A stretch of DNA of 64,000 nucleotides from assembly GCA_902702965.1 (NCBI GenBank), contig CACRXP010000157.1, positions 176,311 to 240,310 of the forward strand. Reading direction: 5' to 3'. The notes below the pieces were generated by a model. The model saw only the letters and a list, made by a program, of their open reading frames with translations, was not told where the DNA came from and ran no database searches. The number at the start of each line of letters is the position of its first letter. The stretch's first letter is position 1. This document shows positions 1-25,138 of the stretch, in pieces. This DNA comes from Spirometra erinaceieuropaei. Lineage: Eukaryota; Platyhelminthes; Cestoda; Diphyllobothriidea; Diphyllobothriidae. The position numbers were made by a program, and so were the translations under genes.

Positions 1-359
1 CAGTGATGACCTGCATATAATTTTGCTTGAAGTAAGGCAGACTTACCTCGCACCTGCCTCGCTCAATTCATGCGCATCCACCATATTCTCGTATCATAAT
101 ATTATCAGCAAAACTGCACGTCGTCATAGTCTACTGGTTGATACGGGTGAATCAAGGTCTACCAGTGCTACATGAGTCCTGGTCCTAATACGAACACAAG
201 GCAAACCCCAAAAACGTCTTGGATCTCCCACCCACAACAGTTTCCATGGGGGCTGCATTGACAAGAAACTGTTTAGACCGGAGAAGGGTTGAGTTGTCAG
301 AGGTCTCGATCCTGACCTTGGCGCGTCCAGATGAGTTAAAAATTGCATTAAGTATATTC

Positions 360-583
360 ATAGATGTTTTGGCAGATTTTGAATCATTTATATTTACCAA
401 TCTGTGAAGAACTCGGCGCCTCTGTGAGATTCGAAGTCACGACATTAAGGGGAAAGCTTTAGTACAGTCAACGTTCCAACCACCTGAGCTACGAGGCCAC
501 ACCGGACGACGCGAGTTTAATCACATTTGGGTCAATTTACCCGCCCAACCTACTTCAACGTCTGGAAGCTGCCAAATCTGATA
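360..583 (-). mobile_element. tRNA-derived SINE (minus strand copy)
   Basis: Reverse complement carries a tRNA-like head with an A-box (TAGCTCAGGTGG) and a B-box close to GGTTCGAATCC, and an acceptor-like GCCTCG...CGAGGC pairing, then a tail ending in CAGATTTGG. Recognised by comparison with copies at 5529, 8608 and 53428. It abuts an opposite-strand copy at 584. Confidence 0.75.
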
Positions 584-735
584 CTTGACCCAAATGTGAT
601 TAAACTCGCGTTGTCCGGCGGGGCCTAGTAGCTCAAGTGGTTAGAACGTTGGATCTACTAAAGTCTTCCCCTTATAGCATGGGTTCGAATGTCACCGAGG
701 CGCCGAGTTTCTCACAGTTGGGTCCGTATGAATTA
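584..735 (+). mobile_element. tRNA-derived SINE (plus strand copy)
   Basis: Contains TAGCTCAAGTGGTTAGAAC (A-box) and GGGTTCGAATGTC (B-box), followed by ACCGAGGCGCCGAG. Sequence before the head, GATTAAACTCGCG, mirrors the neighbouring inverted copy. The disturbed B-box argues against a working tRNA gene. Confidence 0.75.
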
Positions 736-1132
736 GTTTTCTTATAATCTGGAAAACTGAGGGTTGGATCTACGTGGGTAAGATTGCCGAGTAGTCAGCC
801 ATTCTCCTCTTCCCCTGTCATAATATGACAACACAGATTGCGAATCCCGTCGACCACCCAGTGAAATTGTGTGTGTAGTCTCAAATACACGATGGTACCT
901 ACAGGCGCGCTGGCCAGACTTCCCCAGACGCGTCTATTTCTCCTTAAATTTTTTGGCTTCTTTCACAAATTATTCGTCGTGCGAGTAATTGAGGCAGGAA
1001 GGTAGGAAAGTGAAGATGCTGTCCAAGTCTCACCGTCGTAAGTGTTTTTGTACATCCCCATCAACTTACATTTTTATGACGTGCCTGCACAACAGAAGAT
1101 CAGTTTCTTTTAGACCTGAGATTTTGAGTTTC
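736..1132. other. No recognisable feature
   Basis: No coding frame or repeat shared with the rest of the window was recognised. Confidence 0.3.
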
Positions 1133-1961
1133 AGATCAGATCAGATTTATTAGGGGAAAGGTAGGCGAGCTCCTTTAAACTTCCTTTTTGTTACAATAAC
1201 GTCATAAAAAACAATGTGTAAGGCAAGTTTCAAAGAAAATTATGTAAGTAATTACATACAACAAGCATTGATTACTGACATAAATTTGTCTGTAAATGCC
1301 TTCTATGTCAAAATTGTACAAAAACCGGTACGCGGTACTGAATGGACCACGTAGTATCGAAGCAAGCGTATGTGCTTCGGTCAGGAGATTAGGAAACGTC
1401 AACAAGTAAGGCTACTTAAATATAAGGAGTAGCATGCATTGTAACGCCAACCTTCGTAGGCGGGTGGTACAGGGGGAAAATTTGTTAGTTTCTGATACCG
1501 TGGAGGTACATATCCCTGTACTGGTCAAGCTTCCTCTTAAATGTCTCCACGGATGAGGACATGACGATATCTACAGGCAGGGCATTTTATGCCTTTACCA
1601 CCCTGTGGCTGAAGAAGGACCTCCTTGCGTCCAGTCTCGCCCCTGTCACTCGTAGTTTCAGAGGATGCTCTCTCAAGCTAGTAGTAATGGCCAGCTCAAA
1701 GAAGTCGCCGGAGGCGAGGCAGCAATCCTGACCCCGTAGCATTCGAAACGTTTGAATTAACTCGCCACGTAGATGTCTGTAGTCCAGGGGAAAGAGCTCA
1801 AGATTGGACAGTCTGGTTCCGTAAGGCGGGTTTTTATGACCTCGGACAAGCTTGGTTGCACTCTGTTTGACTTTTTTGAGGATGGTACGATCTTTGACAG
1901 ACCAGGGTCTCCAGGCCTGAATGGCAAATTTTAGCTGTGGGAGCACAAACATCCCGAACAA
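1133..1961 (-). pseudogene. 5'-truncated LINE, reverse transcriptase C-terminal region
   Basis: On the minus strand a frame from 1961 shows AIQAWRPWSVKD, LKKVKQSATKLV and LRGELIQTFRMLRG, the region after the RT domain in many non-LTR retrotransposons. A TAA near 1586 interrupts it, and the frame continues with NALPVDIVMSS...FKRKLDQY. The 3' end near 1133 has AATAAA followed by short TCTGA repeats, a simple-repeat tail rather than poly(A). It lacks endonuclease and most of RT, so it is dead on arrival. Confidence 0.8.
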
Positions 1962-2340
1962 ATTAAAGTTAACTTGACCTGTCTGGCCTTCAGTCAGTAA
2001 GCCAAGGTGTGCTTATTTCCCGGGGGCTCTTGACGACCTCAGTCTTCACACTGTGGGTACTGCGGTCTCAGCCGGCTCGATTTTTGCTATACAGTTGACA
2101 AAATATCTGTTGTGTGGTGAAGTTTACCTGCCTACTGGTTGGGATTTAGTTGCGGCAAGAGAACGCGATTCAATTGAAAAAATGCTTTGTTTTGTTGCGC
2201 ATGCTTATTTCTCAAATAAATAACGACAAAAAGCATGACCTATATTCGGAGCAAAGATTGCACAGCTTTAAACAAGCAAGTTTCAGAGCTGCGAAAATTC
2301 CCATTATCAAATTCAAAAGGCAATTTGGCGAGCATACGTC

Positions 2341-3679
2341 TGTTTTCGATAAATTCTCTTCAGGCCTGCACATTTATGTGGCTATTGTAGTAATTAATTA
2401 AAAGATAGGGGCAGGTAGATAATTAAGCTGTAGGTCGAGTTTAGAGAGGGAGGGGAGGGGGGGGAGAGTGAAACACCACAATTCCAGTCAGCGCCAGAGA
2501 GAAGGTGGGTCTTGACGAAGGTAATTACATGCGGCTGGCTGGCTTGGTGGCATTGACCCATGGCAACTGTGGGACCTGTATGAAGTTCTTCTGTGCGCAT
2601 AGGGACGTAAATCAGGCGCACCCATCAATGAAATTCCCTCTGGACGAAGAACAGTCCGGTCCACTTCCCTTTCTGGATGCGCTTCTGAGAAGAAGACCTG
2701 ACGGCAGCATTCGACGTACCATCTATCGTAAGACAACGTGGTCTGGATAATACACCCATTTTGGGAGTTTCGTACTGCTTAACGTTAAACGCTGTTTGAC
2801 AGAAAGAGGGAGAAGAATCTGCTCAGGTGATAGTGTTGGGAAAGAGCTTAAGATCATCGAAAGCCTTTTTCGTCAGAACGGGTATCCTGATCGATTCATT
2901 GCTAGGAACATGACCGAAAGACCACAAAAGCCCCCGATACTGACGACAGGGAAGAAAAGGCTCTTCATCAGGGTCCCATTTCAAGGGGATGCATTAAGTG
3001 AATTTTTAAGAAGACGCCTAACTCAAGCTGTATCACAGACCTTTCCATCAGCTGACAACCGTGTACTGTTCTCCACCAGTCCCATCCTATACGAAGATGG
3101 CAAGGACAAACTGCCAAATCAGACCACCTCTGTGTGTATTTACTCCTTCACCTGCTCCCGTAGGGCAGAAATGTTGGTCGCATTAGCCGGCGTTTATCCA
3201 AAAGAATAAAAGAGCACCTCCCAGCATGGTTAGGAAAGGGTCAAATAAAGAGCATCAACATCTCGATCCTCGCTCACATGGTAGACACAGACCACCGTGT
3301 AGACGCCACAATGGTTTTCAGTGTGATTAACAAGGTCCCATCAAGCTATTCAAAATTGCTTGGGCAGCGCTTGTTGGCTACGGCAGAGGCGGCTGCAATC
3401 AGGCTACGCGGACCGGTCCTATGTGCACAGAAGAACTTCATACAGGTCCCACACTTGCCATGGTTCAATGCCACTAAGCCAGCCACCCGCATGTAATTCC
3501 CTTCGCCGGGTCCCACCGTCTCTCTGGCGCTGACGGAATTGTGGTGTTTCACTCTCCCCCTCCCCTCCCCTCTTAAAACTCTAGCTACAGCCTAATTATC
3601 TACTTGCCCGTATCTTTTAATTCATTACTTCAATAGCCATATAAATGTACAGGCCTGAAGAGAGTTTATTGAAAACAAG
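2341..3679 (+). mobile_element. Penelope-like element with long inverted terminal arms
   Basis: About 250-bp arms (2341-2600 and 3421-3679) are inverted complements: GGCCTGCACATTTATGTGGC against its complement near 3640, and the G-rich AGGGAGGGGAGG against CCCTCCCCTCCCC. Between them is a Penelope-type coding remnant on the plus strand. Inverted terminal repeats are a known arrangement in this retroelement class. Confidence 0.75.
2619..3480 (+). pseudogene. Penelope-like RT C-terminus plus GIY-YIG endonuclease remnant
   Basis: The frame shows LPFLDALLRRRPDGSIRRTIY (post-RT region), an in-frame TAA at 2748, continuation through RGRRICSGDS, NGYPDRFIARNM and a basic LFIRVPFQGD block, then CIYSFTCSRRAE, the start of a GIY-YIG domain. 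A one-base shift near 3185 moves the frame to RIKEHLPAWLGKG and then DTDHRVD...ATAEAAAIRL...VLCAQK. Domain order matches Penelope-like retrotransposons; the catalytic RT core is absent. Non-functional. Confidence 0.75.
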
Positions 3680-3727
3680 TTTTAATTAACGCACCTCAGA
3701 TTTCTTTTCTGTAAAAATGTGTAGTCT

Positions 3728-3763
3728 GCAGATGGACGCTTCGGCTATCCATCATCAGGCCTC
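3728..3763 (-). ncRNA. Hammerhead-like motif of a second Penelope family (degenerate)
   Basis: Minus strand reads CTGATGA, a short GG/CC stem, then GAAGCGTC. It sits downstream of the minus-strand GIY-YIG remnant at 3933, where a Penelope terminal repeat would be expected. Stem I pairing is poor; call tentative. Confidence 0.4.
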
Positions 3764-3932
3764 TACAATAATAAAGGTCACATTGAGGCAGCGAAAGTCG
3801 AAAAATAACTAATTTACACAGATGTCAGGTGAGAGTGGACAGTGTCCAGACATACAAAAGTACGCGGGAGGGACTATGACTTACGGGGTCTCTGTTGACT
3901 GTCACTGTTATTAGTTGCTGTGACGCAACATC

Positions 3933-4190
3933 TTAAAATATGAATGAACTACACGGAATGGGCTGATAGCTGGACGACTTAATCAGACGCCATATGCAAG
4001 CAGAAGACCGATTTTGCCATAGGACTCGACATCTTTGTTTGACGTCTTCTAGGTGGTCGCTGTCAACCAGGTGATCCCCGATTGCGTTGGAGATAGATGT
4101 AATCCTAGTTTGGCTAAACCAATCAGGATAACGCCCCTGTATTAGCTTGGTTAGACAAGTAGTCGCTTGACCAACATAATCCATTCTACG
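3933..4190 (-). pseudogene. Penelope-like GIY-YIG domain fragment
   Basis: Minus strand shows TCSRRMDYVGQATTCLTKLI, the YVGxTTR-like part of a GIY-YIG nuclease, then SNAIGDHLVDSDH, which matches the NxxIxxHLVDTGH segment of Penelope C-termini. No RT is attached. A fragment. Confidence 0.65.
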
Positions 4191-5528
4191 TGAACAAGTC
4201 TGAAAAGTCAGCCTCCGCTTACATTCCCATCAAAGCAGAATCCTTGAGGAAATTAATTTTAATTTGACAACTGTAGTGCAGTTCAGGGTATGTAATGAAA
4301 GTTTACTAATTGAGTTTAGTCAAAACGGGAAACTAAGGAGTTATTATGCCTTTTCAGACGTCGCACGCTATTTTTTGCAGACATTCTTGGACATACCGTA
4401 CTAAGAACAATTCAGAAAAGACATTTTCTCACAGTTCCTTCTGCATGAAGGCCAGTTCATTCCGGAGAGTCTTTGCCCAACATATTTTGTGGCCTCACTT
4501 AACAAGGCAGCATGTTCAGTTTCGTTTTTACCTAGTGAATCAACTGTAGAAGCTTGCATATCGACTTATGTATGTTTTGTTGTGACAAACACTTCCACGA
4601 ATTCTCTCGTCAGGCGTTATACGTTGCAAAAGGTTCAGAAAGGGAAAAGACCCTCATTACTCTCCTCCCAGAAAAACATTTGACACTAGACCACATTTCG
4701 ATCCACCTTTCGTTCTGAAGATTAACTGTGAGACGCGGAATAGAGTCGCCATGAACTAGATTCTTTATGTAGTTTCTACTAATTGGATTTAGCTAGTTAT
4801 ATATACATCAGTAATCATCTCTGAGTTTTTCCATCAAAAACTTCAAATACGACAATTTGTATGTACACCTGCTTGCGAAATCAACACAGGCATTTCGCGA
4901 AACTGAGGTTTTTGCTTGGCAAGACGTGAAAATAGGTGCAACCTGCTCAATTACTGGGAGCTTGCTGTAATTTCCAGGACGGGTACTAATTCACGCGTCG
5001 CAGCCCCAGGCCTGGTACTAACCCCACTTAAAACCTTTACCATAACCCTAATCTTGGCTCTAATCCCACCCTAACCTTAATTATTCTGGAATGCAGCGCA
5101 GGAGCTCCCCGTATCACAGTGGGTTCCTATTTTCGTGTCTTACCTTTCTTGGAAGACACCATTAACGGCAGTTGGCCTCTGGGATTTCTGCTATTGTATT
5201 TCCAGCTACCCAAATCAAATAAGTAGACACGATACATGAATGTAGGTGGTGGGGGTTGATATCTCAAAGTCTTACCAATTATGCAAATCAAGCTTTCCAT
5301 TTGTAATCGCGGAAATTTTAGTACCATGTCGGACGTAGAAATCTAGGAGCCCTGTAAACAAATGCAATCAGTTCTTCTCGAGTTTCTTCCTGAAGATGTC
5401 CGCTAACTGGGACTAACCACATCGCGATGTCAGCAACCTCGTGTTAAAATTTGTCGTAATATCTAAACTAAATACACGCTGTGCGACAAAAGAGCATCCG
5501 CTATGAATTTTCAGGCGGTACATAACGT
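4191..5528. other. No gene recognised; degenerate CCCTAA-like tract
   Basis: 5035-5085 is a loose run of CCTAA/CCCTAA-like units (ATAACCCTAATC, CCACCCTAACC). The remainder shows no frame or repeat I can name. Confidence 0.35.
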
Positions 5529-5680
5529 AAAATCCAAATATGATTAAACTCGCGTCGTCCGGCGTGGCCTCGTAGCTCAAGTGGTTATAGAGTTGCCTGC
5601 ACTAAAGCCTTTCACTTACTGCGTGAGTTCGAATCCAACGGAGGCACTGAGTTTTTGACAGCTGGATCAATATGAATAAC
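5529..5680 (+). mobile_element. tRNA-derived SINE
   Basis: GGCCTCGTAGCTCAAGTGG (A-box) and GAGTTCGAATCCAACGGAGG (B-box) preceded by GATTAAACTCGCGTCGTCC, the same head as the copies at 360-735. Confidence 0.75.
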
Positions 5681-6424
5681 GTAGAATTTCATGTTTGTCA
5701 GCCGCACCACTAAAGTTTTGGCTTTTCTATGTGAGGGTAATACCAGTGAACCAGGGTGAGAAAAAATCGCGTTCATGATTAAAGTCTTTATTCGCATGCA
5801 TTCGGTGAATTCAAAAGGAAATTTTTGGTTACTTGGTGCTACTTTGAATAAAAATTCTTGCATAATGTGTGATTGCACTTAAGTACTAAGGAAAGTTGCA
5901 CGTTTATAATAGCCGTCCTTGCAACACGCATAGTACGATGAACATCAGCATAGCACAAAGGATTTAACTACCCTTACGGAATAAATGAGTAAGTCCCGGC
6001 GTATGAAATCGACAACAAAAGGTAATACCAGTGCACTGGGGTAACTAGGAAATGCATTTACGACAAAAAAGATCAAGGGAAGGGGGAGAAAGCATATCAG
6101 GCCAAAAATATATCCCTAAAAAATCATACTGAACTAAACGGTGCATGCGGCTATATCAGAGTGCTAGATAACAGAAACAGAGACTTCCTGAGGCTATGAA
6201 TTAATAAGCATAACAAATCCTTAGCTATGTAAGCTAAATCCAGTGGGGTTACACAACCTATCCTTTCCGTGGCCTGAAGTACCCCACTGGTAATCTGAGA
6301 TGACTGTGAGACTACATTTCGAACCTGTACCATTTGATATAATTTTTGAACGTACGGTTTGGAAAAATAGAGAAGGAGGGCATTGTTAGTTGTATTATTA
6401 GTCTTTTACGGGTAGCTTTGCCAG
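5681..6424. other. No recognisable feature
   Basis: Scattered short frames only. Confidence 0.3.
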
Positions 6425-7195
6425 TTCAATTCAGTTCAGTTTATTGAGGGAAATAAGCGTAAGCCTTTGAGTACCCTATTTACAACGTAAAAAATGTTTG
6501 GTATACAGATAAATTTTCTGGGCTGAAATAGTTCAAACACGCCCATAATGGTAGGACAAAAAGAGAACGAGTTACAGGGGGTGAGCTCTACTTCTCATCG
6601 CTCTTGGTCATTTCGGAACATAAATATGTCCAGATTATTTTTACAACTTTGTGCAGATGGTGACATCACAACATCTGGAGGAAGGGCATTCCATGGTTTG
6701 ACCACTCGAACAGAGAAGGAACACTTCCTGAAAAAGGAGACACGATCGCCGGGAAAAGAGCTTTATTAGCGTGACGTTTCGGATTCCTACTCGAATCCAT
6801 CGATCTTGTCCCGGCGTTCGTGTCTTCTTCTGCAAGACTACTTCCTGGGACTCGTCTCTTTGCTTCTATTGGCAAGGAACGCTTCCGCACATCCAACCTT
6901 GCCTGCGTCCTCGGAGGTTGGTCGTGGTAGCAAATTCAAAAAAGTCCTCGAAGGCCAGACTGCAATTCAACCCCTTAACAACGCGGAAAACTTGCAAGAG
7001 GTCCCCACGAAGTTGCCTGTAACTTAAAGGAAAGAGGTTTAGATTTACTAGGTGGGTTGCATAAGGAAAGGAGCTTTGACCCCTAACCATCTTCGTGGCT
7101 CTCCTCTGGACTCTTTCGAGGCAGTTTTGATCCTCAACCGCCCACGAAGGCCTTTTGAAGACCGAACTATATTGTAGCCACCGTGTTGCCGTCAT
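6425..7195 (-). pseudogene. LINE fragment split by a Penelope terminal-repeat insertion
   Basis: Minus strand frame 7195-6874 shows [26 protein letters not shown] and [12 protein letters not shown], like the LINE at 1133. The continuation, RKCSFSVRVVKPWNALPPDVV, lies beyond 6728. The 145 bp between belong to another element. The 3' end near 6425 has AATAAAC followed by short TGAAC-like repeats. Confidence 0.8.
6729..6873 (+). mobile_element. Penelope-like terminal-repeat insertion inside a LINE
   Basis: Flanked by a 13-bp duplication with one mismatch (AAGGAACACTTCC at 6716, AAGGAACGCTTCC at 6874). The 3' end reads CTGGGACTCGTCTCTTTGCT then TCTATTGGC, as in the copy at 61176. A broken hammerhead remnant (GACGTTTCGGATTCC) remains in the middle. 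Confidence 0.8.
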
Positions 7196-8607
7196 TTATG
7201 CTGTGGGAAATGAATTCTTAAAAAGTGAGATGGTAGAACTGACATGAAGTTTTAGGTGGAAAAGCGCGTGTAAGATGGTTCAACGTTTGGTTGTAAATAT
7301 GTTTCGGGGATTTTAGCTATCGTGTTTGCTCAGTGAACACTACTATAGCCGTAGGTATCAGATCAATTGTCATCTTTCAAGATCGGTGCAATGTTCGAAT
7401 ATTCCCAAATGCTTTGAAAAGTTGTAGTTGATTGGAGTAAAGCGAATGGCCCGGAGAGGAGTATCGGAGCATATACCACAGGTTTTAATATTCAAAGTGG
7501 GATTTTATCCCTTCTATAAGATGCGGAGATAGGGAGTTTTTTGGTAGTTTTTTGACAGTTCGTTCACTCAAATGGAGCTGACTAAGGGTGAAAGATGTTA
7601 GTTCGTTGATTAAGAACTGTATAGGTGGCTGGCTAATATTTGTTAAGTATGTATGCTGTTTCGGTGTCGGTTATTACTACTTGTCCTCAATCATCGACCA
7701 TAATTTGGGGCCTTGATTGTCGATGATTATCCATCTGCTTCTAAAAAAATTGGGCTGTTTGTTTGGAGGACTCTAGTGTCAGTTTTCTGCTGCTATGGCC
7801 TTTTTGCTTCCATTTTAATAACTAGGTTGTGAAGTCCTCTAATTCGTCGAAGTGTGAATTAATAACTGCTGGAAGGTAGTTTGGGATTGGTGGTTTCTTT
7901 TGCGGAGATCTTTGTCTATTGATGTATTTCGCATAATTTAAGAAGTCAACGGCCCAATAATGGACGTTCTTAGAAGCCATGAACTCCAGTCTTATGATAC
8001 AGCATAATTGTCTATGGAGACTTTGACAATTTTTTTGATTTATGTGAATGTTACTAAACTCCGATGTTATTGCTTTGTGATCGCTTTCGAAGGCTACGCA
8101 GACGTAGTGCGTATGGAGGGATCAAATGTCGTTTGTGAAAAGAATTTCAAAAATTTTATGGTTTTTATTACGATTCTAATCTTTTGTACAGTTTCCATGT
8201 TTTTGTCCAGTATTTTTAGTTGTACGTCTCCTAATCTTCCCGTCGTATTTTATCCATTTATCATAAAGCGGTAATAAAGTGTCCTAATTTTTCACTCAAC
8301 ATAGCCTCAATACTTTTGAATTTTACTGTATACATCGAAAGATTTCCTCGTAAAATGTTTGGATAAAATTAAACGTTAAGTGATAAGTCTTCCTACGCAC
8401 CAATTTTATTGTCGACTTATTAACTATTAAGAGGACTAGACTGTCTTCTATTTTATCCCCCATAGCATCAGTAATCAATACAAATTCCAATCAGAGTTTT
8501 GTTTTGCCACCTATGAAGTCTTCACTTACTTGCTTCTTCTATTATTGAGTAAAATTGCTTAGTAGCAATTGTGCTGTCTGGTCTACCAATACTAATAGCT
8601 TTCAGAA
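7196..8607. other. No gene recognised
   Basis: AT-rich; an 88-codon frame at 8008 has no recognisable motif. Could hold an old unrecognised repeat. Confidence 0.3.
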
Positions 8608-8860
8608 ATTCATAGATGTTATGACAGATTTCCAATAATTCACCTTGACCCAACTGTGAAAGTATTAGTGTCTCGGTGGAATTCGAACCAACAACAGCAA
8701 GGGTTGGTTTTGGTACAGCCAACGCTCTAACCATGTGAGCTAGGAGGCCCCAACGGACGACGTGAGTTTCGCCACATTTCGGTCAAGTTCACCCGCCCAA
8801 CATACTGCAACGTCTGGTGCCACCAAATCTGCTACAGTAAGCTTACTGCCCAAGCAGAAA
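8608..8860 (-). mobile_element. tRNA-derived SINE
   Basis: Minus strand head has GCTCACATGGTTAGAGC (A-box) and GGTTCGAATTCC (B-box); the plus-strand end GTAAGCTTACTGCCCAAGC is shared with the copy at 53428. Confidence 0.75.
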
Positions 8861-9965
8861 TTACTCAATCATACATGGCCCCATCCTTATATCCTCAAAG
8901 TTCCGGTAGTTATCATCCCTAAAAATTAGGGTCAAATCCTTCTATTACGTTTTTCGAGACGAAACCCCAGACAACCCTTCGTTGAAAGCTGAAGGAATCT
9001 AAACTCCATGCTTCTAATTTGAAACCCATAGTCAATATGAACAAAATATATCTAGGAGCACGCGATAATTTAAAAAAATAATACTTCGTTACGGATCAAT
9101 TCTTCTCCGTTCTTAGCATCCCTCTTGAGGGAAAACTGCCAACACTCGCGTCTCAGCAATGTGCGAAGCTCATGTCTCTCATCGACGTAGTTGCTAGCGA
9201 GACCGAAGACAGGCACAAACGAAGTTTAACATTATTTTAAAAACGTAAAATCTAGGTTACGCCACCAGATTGTCCTTCTGCATCCGTACTCGCCCACGGG
9301 GAACAAACGTAGGATACTCGTCAACATTCAGGACCTTTGACCGCATGTAAAAAGCGTGTCAGAGGCAGCGGAACAAATAGCTGCTGAGTTCGGCGTGGGT
9401 ATCGCTCACCGATCAACAGCTACCATTCAGACCAAAACCATGTAAATGAAGGACCAGTTTGACACAGGAGAACAATCTGGTGCCTGCGTGGTCGACGAAA
9501 CCAGTTAAGATTTCAATGCTATTACTGTCATTACTGCGTCCTTTGTGAAAGTTACAGTGTTAATGGTTTTTCCAGGTGGGGCAGTTCACCGGAGGATAAT
9601 GGGGGAAATTTTCAGACAGGCATTGGAAGCTTGCCAACAACTGTTGGACATTACACTAGAAAGGCACTTTGTTGGCTATTGCTCAGCACCTTGGCAAGCC
9701 CTATCTTCGTGGCTTACCATTTGGGAAAACGAAGTTGTGATGCTAAGTAAAGTGCTGCAACACAACTCGTGGCATTTTTGTAGTACAAATGTCTATTTTA
9801 TTAATCATCTTGAGACCAGTCGACTAACATTCAGTATATTCAGAAAAATTGTTTTATTCCCTAGTTATTGTTTCACTAAGCTAAGAAAATCTAAAGAGTT
9901 CACTCGGGCATTTAAAACAGCGCTGGTTTTGGATACAACAGGCTCGAGTGGCTGCAGAGTCGAGA
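8861..9965. other. Upstream region of the Na+/K+-ATPase gene
   Basis: Presumably holds promoter and 5' UTR, but I recognise no TATA box, initiator or trans-splice signal with confidence. A 147-codon frame at 9545 lies in another frame from the ATPase start and has no known motif. Confidence 0.35.

Positions 9966-25138
<15,173 letters not shown>

Noticed and set aside
584..735. Possible functional tRNA gene
   Set aside because: The B-box is disturbed and several dispersed copies with shared non-tRNA tails exist, so a SINE is the better explanation.
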